A DNA stretch of 64,000 bases from DATAYA01 sp963754235 (lineage in GTDB: Bacteria > Pseudomonadota > Alphaproteobacteria > Acetobacterales > Acetobacteraceae), in the NCBI GenBank assembly GCA_963754235.1, contig CAVWFK010000044.1, positions 62,001 through 126,000 of the forward strand, written 5' to 3'. Below the pieces are notes generated by a model. That model saw only the letters and a list, made by a program, of their open reading frames with translations, ran no database searches and was not told the DNA's origin. How positions within the stretch are numbered: the first letter of the stretch is position 1; each line of letters starts with the position of its first letter. This document shows positions 9,201 to 16,919 of the stretch, piece after piece. The position numbers and the translations under genes were made by a program.

Positions 9201-10085
9201 CCCCCACCAGGCGTCGTTCTCGGCGATGGGGTGGAATTGCGGCAGGTAGTAGGCGAGCAGCTTGGCCCGCCGCGGTGCCGAATCAGGCAGTGGCCGCCGC
9301 TCCTCGAACTCCGGCCCCGGGGCCGCACGGCGGCGCAGCTCGGAGGCAATGCCGGCCGCCGGTGCCGCGGTCGGGAGCGGGCCGAACCGCCCGCGATGGG
9401 CGCGCCAGTGGATCAGCGGATTGATCTCGGGGTCGCCGCCCAGATGCCGCTCGCGGTAGCAGCCCGTCTCGAAGCCCGGCGCCGGGTTGCGGCCCTCACG
9501 ATGGCCTTGCAGCAGGTAATGCTCGAACGGATCGATCCCGGCCTGCGCCACGTCCGGGTAGGTCTCGAGGTAGAAGGCGGCGTCGAATTCGGGAATCGGG
9601 CTGACCGCCTCGCAGCGGCGGCGGGCGAGGAAGTCGGCCAGCGGCGAGGCCTCCGGCCCCAGACCATGCATCTGCCGATACCACACCGGGTCGAAGCATG
9701 GGCCGGGTGCCCGGCCCTCCCGCTCACCAAAAAAGAAGTAGTGGGCGAGCGGGTTGTCGCCGGACCCGTGCACGTCGTCGTTGCGGTCTAGATACCATTC
9801 CGTATCGAAGTAGAAATTTGGCCGCCGCTGCTCGCGCCAGCCTTGCTCGCAGAAATGCAGCAGCGCATCGGCGTCTTTCGGGATGCAACTCCGATAAGCG
9901 AGACAGTACCACTCGGCGTCGAACAGACCGCTGCCGCGCAGGCCGGCCAGCCGGATCGGATCGAGCGCGCCGGGCGCCGCCGGCGTGGCTCCACGCGCGG
10001 CCCGGAACGCGGCAGTCTTGCGACGACGGCGATCGGCCACCCAGATTCCCCCGGTCCGGTTCGGAACGCACACGATGATAACCAC
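6204..10085 (-). CDS. Giant glycosyltransferase: FDxxWY repeats + WbsX (GH99-like) + GT4 + GT2
   Basis: Protein of 1293 aa from a GTG at 10083-10085 (a second GTG lies four codons in). Residues 55-245 hold five imperfect repeats of about 38 aa starting FDAEWY, FDTEWY, FDPVWY, FDAAFY and FETGCY. From about residue 272 a WbsX-type domain begins (LLAYYLPQFHP, then WANENWSRRWDG and NAWNEWAEGAYLEPD), which resembles GH99-like rhamnan/O-antigen enzymes. A GT4 domain follows (about 650-1010), then a GT2 domain to the end (SVVVPSRNYARYL, LLDDASADES, WIAEADD). The combination suggests building of a complex surface glycan; linkage specificity is not deducible. The next gene overlaps by 4 bases. Confidence 0.88.
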   Translation of the reverse strand: MVIIVCVPNRTGGIWVADRRRRKTAAFRAARGATPAAPGALDPIRLAGLRGSGLFDAEWYCLAYRSCIPKDADALLHFCEQGWREQRRPNFYFDTEWYLDRNDDVHGSGDNPLAHYFFFGEREGRAPGPCFDPVWYRQMHGLGPEASPLADFLARRRCEAVSPIPEFDAAFYLETYPDVAQAGIDPFEHYLLQGHREGRNPAPGFETGCYRERHLGGDPEINPLIHWRAHRGRFGPLPTAAPAAGIASELRRRAAPGPEFEERRPLPDSAPRRAKLLAYYLPQFHPIAENDAWWGRGFTEWANVARGLPRFAGHYQPRIPRDLGPYSLDDPSVLPRQAAMAQEAGIFGFVFYFYWFNGRRLLERPIEAFLADRSIEMPFCLMWANENWSRRWDGSDEAVLISQDYRDADEPALIATFARHFADWRYIRVGGRPLLMVYRPRLIPETAATIARWRQAFRARHDVDPLFVMAQSFGDTDPRPFGMEGAIEFPPHKLTTPLALKNADLQLLDPEFTAQVFDYADVAAASLAEPIPPYPLIKTVVPGWDNDARRQGAGMVLHGASPVRYQEWLAELVRRAAQSPFLGEKFVCINAWNEWAEGAYLEPDVHFGAAFLNATGRAVSGVGEAAAAGRLLLVGHDAFPAGAQHLLLALGRRLRRAHGVDVAFLLLDGGAMEAEYAALAPLAVARDAASLAARIAEFAGRGFMAALVNSAAAARAVPALCRAGVAATLLVHELPRLLRARGLIAAAREAADAADAVVFPHPMVRDAFLAATGAAPARSVVRPQGLYCPAPFLPEARARLRASLGVTHAARLALGIGFGDLRKGFDLFLQAWRSAQGANFGGANLGGAGEAMHFAWAGAIDATLREALGAELAAAAASGTFHLPGFCNDARHWFSAADVHVLASREDPYPSVVLEAMSAGLPTVAFAGSGGIPDLLAEYDAGEAVPLGDAAALAAAARRLGAASCANRARIARAAEGAFDFGAYAAEIMALARPGSLDVSVVVPSRNYARYLRERLASIFAQTWPVREVILLDDASADESVAVAEAVAAEWGRELCVIASEAPSGAVFRQWRRAAELAQGRLLWIAEADDAAESGLLAALVGAMAAAPRAVMAFADSRSIDGAGAPIGDSYNLYYRQCGAAMLVADGLFEGRDFAARHLAERNLILNASAVLWDRAALLAAFDRCGAELGTFRMAGDWRLYLELLDQPDAAIAYVAEPLNVHRRHPESVTHRLDAERHVAEVARMQRLAADRLVADMGLRARQARVLDDVAATLGAVLPSPPVAPRPRLRSVG

Positions 10086-10220
10086 ACAAGGCGGATGCGA
10101 TCCAGCAGTTTTCTACCTCGGGTTGGCACATGTCAGGTTGGCAGCCCGGGTCGGGCAGCAGGAGCGGACCGACGCCTCGGCGGCGCCGGTCGCCGAGGCG
10201 ACGCTGGCGCGCGCTGCCCC

Positions 10221-10245
10221 CCTGAGCCGCAGCAGGCGGCTCAGG
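10221..10245. terminator. Perfect 9-bp hairpin at the end of the CUT2 permease gene
   Basis: Inverted repeat CCTGAGCCG / CGGCTCAGG with a 7-base loop, overlapping the stop codon of the permease that ends at 10241. There is no T-run on either side, so it is at best a terminator-like or mRNA 3'-end-stabilising hairpin. The flanking 10086-10240 gap holds no other recognisable feature. Confidence 0.35.
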
Positions 10246-11194
10246 CTGGGCTACGCCGCCGCGCCACCGCCAGCACGCCGATGATGATCACGCCGGTCAC
10301 CACGTAACGCCAGCCGGCAGCCATGCGCATGACGTTCAACATGGTAACGACCAGATCGAGCAGCACCGCCGCACCCCAAACGCCGGCTATTGCCGCCTGG
10401 CCTCCGGCGATGCTGGTGCCACCCAGCACGACGACGGCAATCGACATCAGAAGATAGTCTTCGCCCATGTTCAGCGACGCGCCGCCGGAATAGCTCGCGA
10501 GCAGCAGCCCGGCGATCCCCGCCAACAGCGCACACAGAAGATAGACGCCGGCCAGAGTGCGCTTGACGGCGAGGCCCGCCAAATAGGCGGCGCGCGGGTT
10601 CTGGCCCACCGCCAGCACCGAGCGGCCGAACACGGAACGTCGGAGTCCTGCGGCGACCAGCATTGCGATCACGATGAAAACAAGAGCAATGACCGGCAGG
10701 CCGAGTACGCGCGCGGCCGTGAACTGCACCAATGTCGGCGCCGGCTTCGCCGTGGAGCCGCTGGAATAGGCAATCGCGACCGACTGGATCACGAACCCAG
10801 CCGCCAAGGTGCCGATCATCGGGGGGATCAGCAGGCCTTGGATCAGTACGACATTGACGACGCCGGCGAGCAGCCCGATGCCGATCGCAGCGGCGACCCC
10901 GGCCAGCAGCCCGGCATCGGAGCCGTGCATCAGGCCCATGCCAAGATAACCGGCCAGCGTCATCACGGCAGGGATCGACAGATCGATGTTCCCCGGCCCG
11001 GCGCTGATCACCAGCGTTTGGCCAAGCCCGACAATGACGAAGAAGGTGGCGAACTGCAGGGCGACCGACAGGGTCGCCAGCGCGCCGCGTCCGTGAACGG
11101 TTGCCGACGTGAGCAGCCAAACCACGGCAGCGCCGACGAACGACCAGATCCAGGGATTGCGGTCCAGCCAGGCGCGGCCATTCCGCGCCGTCAT
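10241..11194 (-). CDS. CUT2 (ribose-type) ABC transporter permease
   Basis: Inner-membrane permease of 317 aa with about 8-10 hydrophobic segments. It carries the family signatures GLGQTLVISAGPGNIDLS near the third segment and MSIAVVVLGGTSIAGG near the C-terminus, where CUT2 permeases have the EAA-like GG loop. It belongs to an importer encoded in the order binding protein, ATPase, permease, permease on the minus strand. The ATG at 11192-11194 overlaps the stop of the preceding permease. The segment GPGNIDLS replaces the usual GGIDLSVG. The substrate is unknown; the CUT2 family covers pentoses, hexoses, autoinducer-2 and some non-sugars. Confidence 0.9.
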   Translation of the reverse strand: MTARNGRAWLDRNPWIWSFVGAAVVWLLTSATVHGRGALATLSVALQFATFFVIVGLGQTLVISAGPGNIDLSIPAVMTLAGYLGMGLMHGSDAGLLAGVAAAIGIGLLAGVVNVVLIQGLLIPPMIGTLAAGFVIQSVAIAYSSGSTAKPAPTLVQFTAARVLGLPVIALVFIVIAMLVAAGLRRSVFGRSVLAVGQNPRAAYLAGLAVKRTLAGVYLLCALLAGIAGLLLASYSGGASLNMGEDYLLMSIAVVVLGGTSIAGGQAAIAGVWGAAVLLDLVVTMLNVMRMAAGWRYVVTGVIIIGVLAVARRRSPA

Positions 11195-12168
11195 CGGCGG
11201 CTGCTTCGCGTCAGCACGCGCAGGCCAAGCACGACGATCAGCAGCCCGCCCTGCACGCTGAGCTGCCAATCGGTCGAGACGTTCAGGAACGAGAGGAGCG
11301 AGCCGGTCAGCAACATGATTGCGGCGCCGATCATCGCCCCCGCAGGCGAGACGACACCGCCAAAGAACTCTCCCCCGCCGACGATCACCGCCGCGATGGA
11401 GGTCAGCGTGTACTGCGTGCCGACATTTGCGTCGCCGCTGGTGTTCATGCCGGTCAACGCCAGCCCAGCCAGGATGCCCAGGATGCCGGCCACGCCGTAC
11501 AGCGCTGCGCGGCCCGACAGCAGCGACCACCCCGCGCGCTGCACCGCGCGCGGGTTGCCGCCCATGGCGCGCAGCACCGCACCGTACGAGCCGCGCATCA
11601 GCCATACCTCGCCCGCAGTGCCGAGCACCAGCAGCACCAGCACCGGCAACGGCACCAGCGGCGGTTGCCAGCCGATGACGGCAGACAGCCATGCCGGCGC
11701 CGTCCCGCCCGGCGAGGGCAGCAGCAGCAGCGCCAGGCCGAGCCAGATGAACGCCGCGCCGAGGGTAACGACGATCGACGGCAACTGCCGCAGATGCACC
11801 AGTGCTCCCATCCCGGCATAGGCCAGCACGCACAACGCCAAGGCGCCGATGCCGAGCAGCGGCGTATCGCTCAGCAGTGTGGCCGCGATGCAGTTCACGA
11901 GCGAGATGAACGGGCCGATTCCGAGATCGATGTCACCGAGCACGATGACGCAGAGTTGTGCCAGCGAGGCGAAGGATAGCGGCAGCGCGAAGCCCAGCAG
12001 CAGCGACACGCCGAAATAGCTCAGCGTGCGCGGCTGGAGCAGGAAGATCAGAATCATTATCGCCGCCAGCGCAATCGCCGGCAGCACCACTCCCATCTGT
12101 CCGGCAGCGGCCGTACGGATGCGGCGGCCGGTCAGGCCAGCAGCCGCCTCATTCGCCAACCGGCACAC
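11191..12168 (-). CDS. CUT2 ABC transporter permease
   Basis: Second permease of the same importer, 325 aa, starting at a GTG (12166-12168) inside the 3' end of the ATPase gene (20-base overlap). It is strongly hydrophobic with about 8-10 membrane segments. Family signatures are LCVIVLGDIDLGIGP (replacing the usual VDLSVG) and SIAAVIVGGGEFFGGVVSPAGA before the last segments. With the neighbouring permease it would form a heterodimeric channel, whereas many CUT2 systems use a homodimer. The 4-base overlap with the next gene indicates coupled translation. Confidence 0.88.
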   Translation of the reverse strand: MCRLANEAAAGLTGRRIRTAAAGQMGVVLPAIALAAIMILIFLLQPRTLSYFGVSLLLGFALPLSFASLAQLCVIVLGDIDLGIGPFISLVNCIAATLLSDTPLLGIGALALCVLAYAGMGALVHLRQLPSIVVTLGAAFIWLGLALLLLPSPGGTAPAWLSAVIGWQPPLVPLPVLVLLVLGTAGEVWLMRGSYGAVLRAMGGNPRAVQRAGWSLLSGRAALYGVAGILGILAGLALTGMNTSGDANVGTQYTLTSIAAVIVGGGEFFGGVVSPAGAMIGAAIMLLTGSLLSFLNVSTDWQLSVQGGLLIVVLGLRVLTRSSRR

Positions 12169-13621
12169 CCTCGCGGAACGAGGATCGGATCACCCGCTCC
12201 TCGGTCAGATCGGCGCGTGCGATCACGTCGGTGATGCCGCCCTGGTAGAACACGTAGATACGATCGCAATTCGCCAGCTCGGAATTCTCGGTGGTGTACC
12301 ACAGGAAGGCCCGGCCAACCTCGGCCTGGTGTCGCACATGCGCATAGAACTCACCTTTGGTGCCGATATCGACGCCGCGCAACGGGTCGTCGAACAGCAC
12401 GATGTCGGCACCGGCCGCAAACGCCCTGGCAACCAGCGCCTTCTGCTGGTTGCCGCCGGACAGATCGGTGATCGGGCTGTTCATATCCGGTGTGCGAATG
12501 GAAAGCCGCTCCTGCCAGTCTGTGGCAAGCCGCACCTCGGCATCAAGACCGATCAGCCCGAAGCGCCCGAGCCGTGACAGGGAACCAGCGACCACGTTCT
12601 CCGCGACCGACCAGAGCGGGAACACGCCCTCCGACTGCCGGTCACCACTCACATAGGCCACCGAGCCGCGCACCGATATTCCGGACACGTGCTGTCGGGA
12701 CGATGCGAAAACGCTCAGCAGCAGATCACGCTGACCGTGCCCTGCCAGGCCAGCCAGGCCGACCACCTCTCCCGCGCGGAGGGTGAGCGGTGTCGAGCGG
12801 GTGGTGTCGCGCACGCGAACCGGTGCATCTTCGCCGGCCCGGCCGCCCGTGGCGGCCGTGGCTGGAGTCTCTGCCCGCACCATTCCCATCATCTCGACGA
12901 GATCCCGCTCTGACAATCCCTCGGCCGCGCCGCGACCGACGACCTGTCCATCGCGCATGACCGCCACCTCGTCAGTGTGCGTCAGAACCTCGGCTAGGCG
13001 GTGGGAAATGAAGACGCAGGCGACGCCACGCGCGCAGGCGCTGCGCGTGTAGTGCAGCAACTGCTCCGCCGCGCGGGCGTCGAGCGAAGAGGTGGGCTCG
13101 TCCAGGATCACGAGGCGCGGTGCCACGTCCGTGCTGGTGAAGGCCCGCGCTGTCTCCACCATCTGCCGCTCGCCGATCGGCAGCTCGCCGACCGGGCGAT
13201 CGGGGTCAATGGCGTGGCCAGGAAAGATCTCGTCCAGCATGTCGCGGATCAGCCGTCGAGCACGATGCCGCCAGCCGAAGCCACGCAGCGCATGGTGCAT
13301 GATGCGCACGTTCTCGAACACGCGCAGGTTGGGGCACAGCGACAGTTCCTGAAACACGCAACGAATGCCGAGCGCATGCGCCCGACGGACGTCGTATCGG
13401 CCGGTGACGTCTTGCCCCGCCACCGTGATGATCCCGGCATCTGCGTGCAACGTGCCAGCCAGAACCTGCATCAAGGTGGATTTGCCGGCGCCGTTATGGC
13501 CGACGACGCTGAGCATCCGGCCGGCGTGGATCGTCAGATCCACCCCGGCCAGCGCCCGCACCGCGCCGAAACTGCGCGACAGGCCGGTGAGTTCGACGAA
13601 TGCCGGCCCCGGCTCCGGCAA
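12149..13621 (-). CDS. CUT2 ABC transporter ATPase (RbsA-like, two NBDs)
   Basis: ATPase of 490 aa with two nucleotide-binding domains. NBD1 (about 8-240): Walker A GHNGAGKST, Walker B LVILDEPTSSLD, switch His in FISHRLAE, but a divergent signature LPIGERQMVE instead of LSxGQ. NBD2 (about 255-480): Walker A is replaced by GLAGHGQRDLL, as is usual for the second half of RbsA-type proteins; the signature LSGGNQQKALVARAF is intact; Walker B reads IVLFDDPLRGVD, so the usual catalytic Glu is Asp; and the switch region is WYTTENSEL with no His. NBD1 is probably the hydrolytic site. The stop lies two bases from the start of the binding-protein stop region, in the same operon. Confidence 0.9.
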   Translation of the reverse strand: MPEPGPAFVELTGLSRSFGAVRALAGVDLTIHAGRMLSVVGHNGAGKSTLMQVLAGTLHADAGIITVAGQDVTGRYDVRRAHALGIRCVFQELSLCPNLRVFENVRIMHHALRGFGWRHRARRLIRDMLDEIFPGHAIDPDRPVGELPIGERQMVETARAFTSTDVAPRLVILDEPTSSLDARAAEQLLHYTRSACARGVACVFISHRLAEVLTHTDEVAVMRDGQVVGRGAAEGLSERDLVEMMGMVRAETPATAATGGRAGEDAPVRVRDTTRSTPLTLRAGEVVGLAGLAGHGQRDLLLSVFASSRQHVSGISVRGSVAYVSGDRQSEGVFPLWSVAENVVAGSLSRLGRFGLIGLDAEVRLATDWQERLSIRTPDMNSPITDLSGGNQQKALVARAFAAGADIVLFDDPLRGVDIGTKGEFYAHVRHQAEVGRAFLWYTTENSELANCDRIYVFYQGGITDVIARADLTEERVIRSSFREGVPVGE

Positions 13622-13623
13622 GC

Positions 13624-14719
13624 TCAGGCCCCGCTACCCGGCTCCGGCGATGCTGGCAGCGCAGAGTGCTCGGCATTGGCGTCGATCAGCTTCGCGGTCC
13701 ACGCCTGCGAATAGACGGGCGTGGCCACCCCGCCCTGCGGTACCGCCTTCAGCCACGCGCCGAGCTGATCGGGTTGGATAACCAGCAGCGGCACCTGCAC
13801 CATTTTCGGTACAGGCTTGCCGGCCAGCACCTGCTGCGCCACCCAGAAGGCGATCGACGCGCAGCCGGGTGCGGAGGACAAGGAAAAAGTCTGATAGCCG
13901 CCGGGCTGCTCCTCAAGCTGCTTCCAGAGCGCCAGTTCGTCCTGGCGGTTGCCCATGATGACCAGCGGCGTCTTGCGCCCGGCTTCCTTGAACGCCTCAT
14001 AAACGCCGTAGCCGTCGCCGCCTTGCGTAACCACGGCGTTGATGGCCGGCAGAGTTGGCAGTATCCCGGCGACCTCTTTCTGCGCGATGCTCTGCGTCCA
14101 GTTACCATGTACCGACCCGACGATCTTCAGGCCGGGGTATTTCTTGATCTCCTCGTGCATGCCCTTATCGATGTCGGTGTCCACTGAGGTGCCGGCGATG
14201 CCGCGGACCTCGAGGAGGTTGCCCTTTATCCCAAGGTGCTTCGCGACGTAGTCGACCTCCTGCCGACCCATCGCTGCGTAGTCGTACGCCACCTTGTAGG
14301 CGCAGGGCGCAGTCGCCAGGCTGTCGAACACCACCACCGTGATGTGCGCCTGGCACGCCTGCTGGATGACGCCATTCAATGCGGTCGGCGACGCAGCGTC
14401 GATCACGATCGCATTCCACCTCTCCAGAATCAGGTTCTGGATCTGGCTGGCCTGCTCCGGCGCCGAGTTGTTCGAATTGACCACCTTCGCCTTGGCGATA
14501 ATGTGCTTGTCGATGGCCTGCTTGCTCGCCGCATCCCAGGTCTTCAGCATCTGTTGACGCCAGGTGTTGCCCGCATAGGAATTGCTGAGCGCAATACCGT
14601 CGGACGCGGTGCTGCCGGTAGCAGCGCCGGCTGCGAGTGCCGTGGGCACGCCTGGCAAACATCGCAAGGCCGAGCGCCGCCGCGGCGGCGCCGCGCAGCT
14701 TCGTGGTGATGCAAATCAT
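13624..14719 (-). CDS. CUT2 sugar-type ABC substrate-binding protein, frameshifted at signal peptide
   Basis: Periplasmic binding protein (type 1 PBP fold) of the adjacent importer. The ATG at 14717-14719 starts a good signal peptide (MICITTKLRGAAAAALGLAM), but that frame then becomes nonsense. The rest of the export signal and the mature protein (ALSNSYAGNTWRQQM onward) continue in another frame from about 14660. Removing one base near 14655-14660 joins them into a protein of about 364 aa with an intact signal and Ala-rich cleavage region. The uninterrupted mature frame alone would need a TTG at 14665-14667 and lack the N-region. Hallmarks are VNSNNSAPEQASQIQNLI and VVFDSLAT. I infer either a sequencing error or a recently inactivated export signal. 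Confidence 0.8.
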
Positions 14720-15026
14720 CGACGTTCTCCCTCTCTTTGGTCGGGCCACACAACGCCACGCTGACTCGATGCAGGCAAGCGTCGCAGGAACAGCTCCAGG
14801 GCAGCGCAAATCGCCAATAACGGTGAGGATAGAAGGATTGGCTGCGCCGAGTCCACGCTGTAGTCTAGACCTCGCCGAGCCAGACCTTCGCCGCGAGCCG
14901 GACGTTCGCCGAGCCGGGCGATCCGGCGCTATGGGACATCAAGGGGCCGGGCGCTCGGCGCGCGCAGCGGGGGACTCTGGCGCTGCGCGCCGGCGAGGTC
15001 GGGCCAGACACAAAGAGGGAACGGCA
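14720..15026. other. Intergenic region between divergent binding-protein gene and ggt
   Basis: About 307 bases separate the two divergent genes and should hold promoters for both. A GGGAG lies just upstream of the binding-protein ATG and AGAGGGA upstream of the ggt ATG. I see no convincing -35/-10 pair, operator palindrome or small gene. A short plus-strand open frame over about 14880-15028 is G+C-rich and matches nothing I recognise. Confidence 0.5.
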
Positions 15027-16808
15027 ATGATGCGAGCGAAGTTTCTGCCCGCCGTGGTGTCGGCGACGGCGCTGGTGCTGAGTGGCGTCGCGCGACCGGG
15101 AGTGGCGGGCGCGGCCGTGCCACCGGCGGTGGAGGCGGCGCACGGCATGGTCGTCACCTCGCAGCGCCTGGCCACCGAGGCGGGGCTGGCGATGCTGCGC
15201 CAGGGCGGCAACGCGATCGATGCTGCGGTGGCGGTGGGCTACGCGGAAGCGGTGGTGAACCCATGCTGCGGCAACATTGGCGGCGGCGGCTTCATGGTGC
15301 TGCGGATGCGCGACGGACGCAGCCGCTTCATCAACTTCCGCGAAACGGCGCCCGCCGCGGCGACCGCCGGCATGTACCTGGACGCGGCCGGCAACGTGAT
15401 CCCGCGCGCCAGCCTGGACGGCTGGAAGGCGGCCGGCGTGCCGGGCACGGTGCTGGGGCTGGACACGGCACTGCGCGAATACGGCACGCTGTCGCGCCAG
15501 GTGGTGATGGCGCCCGCGATCCGGCTGGCGCGGGAGGGTTTCGTGCTGACCCGCGCCGATACCGACATTCTGGACGCCAAGGCCGGACGCTTTCGGGCGG
15601 ATCCGGCGACGGCCAAAATATTCCTGCGCGCGGATGGCACGGCGCTGCAGCCGGGCGACCGGCTGGTGCAAACCGATCTTGCCGAAACCCTGGCCGCAAT
15701 CGCCACGAATGGTCCCGACGCCTTCTATCAGGGCCGCGTCGCGGCGGCGGTATCGAACGCGTCGCAGGCCGGCGGTGGTATCCTCACCGCGGCCGATCTG
15801 GCGAACTACCGAATCACGGAATCGGCGCCGCTGACCTGCACCTATCGCGGCTACACTTTCCTGTCGTCGCCGCCGCCATCGTCGGGCGGCACCACGCTGT
15901 GCGAGATCCTCAACATCGTCGAGGGCTACGACATGCGCGCGCTGGGCTTCCACTCGGCGCAGGCGATCCACGTGATGGTGGAGGCGATGCGTCACGCCTA
16001 TCTGGACCGCAACACCTATCTCGGCGACCCGGCTTTCGTGGACAACCCGCTGCAACGGCTGCTGTCCAAGGACTACGCCGCCGCGATCCGCGCCACGATC
16101 CTGCCCGACCGCGCGACGCCTTCGAAGGAGCTGGCGCCGGGGGTGGCACCGCACGAGAAGACCGAGACGACGCAATATTCGATCGTGGACAAGGACGGCA
16201 ACGCGGTCGCGGTCACGTACACCATCAATGGGCTGTTCGGCGCGGGCGTGATCGCGCCCGGCACCGGCTTTCTTTTGAACGACGAGATGGATGATTTCAC
16301 GTCCAAGCCCGGCGTGCCAAACATGTTCGGCCTGGTGCAGGGTTCCGCTAACGCCATCGCCCCAGGCAAGCGCCCGCTGTCGTCGATGGCGCCGACGATC
16401 GTGTTGCGAGCTGGCCGCGTGTTCCTGGTGCTCGGCTCGCCGGGCGGGTCGCGCATCATCACGATCACGCTGGAGACCGCGATGAACGTCATCGATTACG
16501 GCATGGCGCCCGAGGCAGCGGTGGATGCGCCGCGCATCCACCACCAATGGCTGCCCGACGTGGTGGATGCCGAGCCCTATGCCATCTCCCCCGACACGCT
16601 GAGACTGCTGCAGGGCATGGGCTACACGGTGAAGACCGAGACGCCGTGGGGTGCCGCCGAGCTGGTCGAGGTGGGCCGGCCGCTTCGGGCGCCAGGCAGC
16701 ACGACGTCATCGGGCAACGACGCCGCGCTGTCGGGCGGCACGCGGCCGGGGCTGCTGTACGGCGCCAATGACGACCGCCGCCCGGCCGGCGCGGCGCTCG
16801 GATACTGA
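15027..16808 (+). CDS. ggt: Gamma-glutamyltransferase / glutathione hydrolase, periplasmic
   Basis: 593-aa precursor of an Ntn hydrolase that self-cleaves into large and small subunits and cleaves gamma-glutamyl bonds (glutathione and related compounds) in the periplasm. An N-terminal signal peptide (about residues 1-30) is followed by HGMVVTSQRLAT and the NIGGGGFMVLR motif with the substrate-binding RETAP. The processing site and nucleophile are the Thr of TTQYSIVD, about T381; most relatives have TTHYS, so His is Gln here. The small subunit has GTGFLLNDEMDDF, the PLSSMAPTIV serine pair and LGSPGGSRI, all as in active enzymes. It is flanked on both sides by CUT2 importers, which suggests that its products or other small periplasmic compounds are imported. 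Confidence 0.95.
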   Translation: MMRAKFLPAVVSATALVLSGVARPGVAGAAVPPAVEAAHGMVVTSQRLATEAGLAMLRQGGNAIDAAVAVGYAEAVVNPCCGNIGGGGFMVLRMRDGRSRFINFRETAPAAATAGMYLDAAGNVIPRASLDGWKAAGVPGTVLGLDTALREYGTLSRQVVMAPAIRLAREGFVLTRADTDILDAKAGRFRADPATAKIFLRADGTALQPGDRLVQTDLAETLAAIATNGPDAFYQGRVAAAVSNASQAGGGILTAADLANYRITESAPLTCTYRGYTFLSSPPPSSGGTTLCEILNIVEGYDMRALGFHSAQAIHVMVEAMRHAYLDRNTYLGDPAFVDNPLQRLLSKDYAAAIRATILPDRATPSKELAPGVAPHEKTETTQYSIVDKDGNAVAVTYTINGLFGAGVIAPGTGFLLNDEMDDFTSKPGVPNMFGLVQGSANAIAPGKRPLSSMAPTIVLRAGRVFLVLGSPGGSRIITITLETAMNVIDYGMAPEAAVDAPRIHHQWLPDVVDAEPYAISPDTLRLLQGMGYTVKTETPWGAAELVEVGRPLRAPGSTTSSGNDAALSGGTRPGLLYGANDDRRPAGAALGY

Positions 16809-16840
16809 CGGGCGGCGCCGCTGGCGGTGACCGAGCCGCA

Positions 16841-16850
16841 ATCCTAGGAT
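16841..16850. promoter_or_regulatory. Perfect 10-bp palindrome ATCCTAGGAT upstream of an ABC operon
   Basis: Perfect palindrome about 70 bases upstream of the binding-protein ATG at 16920, in the short gap after ggt. It could be an operator, but 10-bp palindromes also occur by chance. No matching site was found near the other importers. Confidence 0.2.
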
Positions 16851-16919
16851 CGTGCCCACGCGCACCGGCCGCAACGCGCAACCCGCCGGCATCCACCGGC
16901 ATTCGAAAGGGGAGACAAG

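Noticed and set aside
7803..9791. 662-codon plus-strand frame opposite the giant glycosyltransferase
   Set aside because: Shadow of a gene with unmistakable glycosyltransferase motifs on the minus strand.
14865..16547. 560-codon open frame antisense to ggt
   Set aside because: It is the mirror of a clearly conserved gene in G+C-rich DNA, has no ribosome site or recognisable domain, and is rich in His/Arg/Gly as expected for such shadows.
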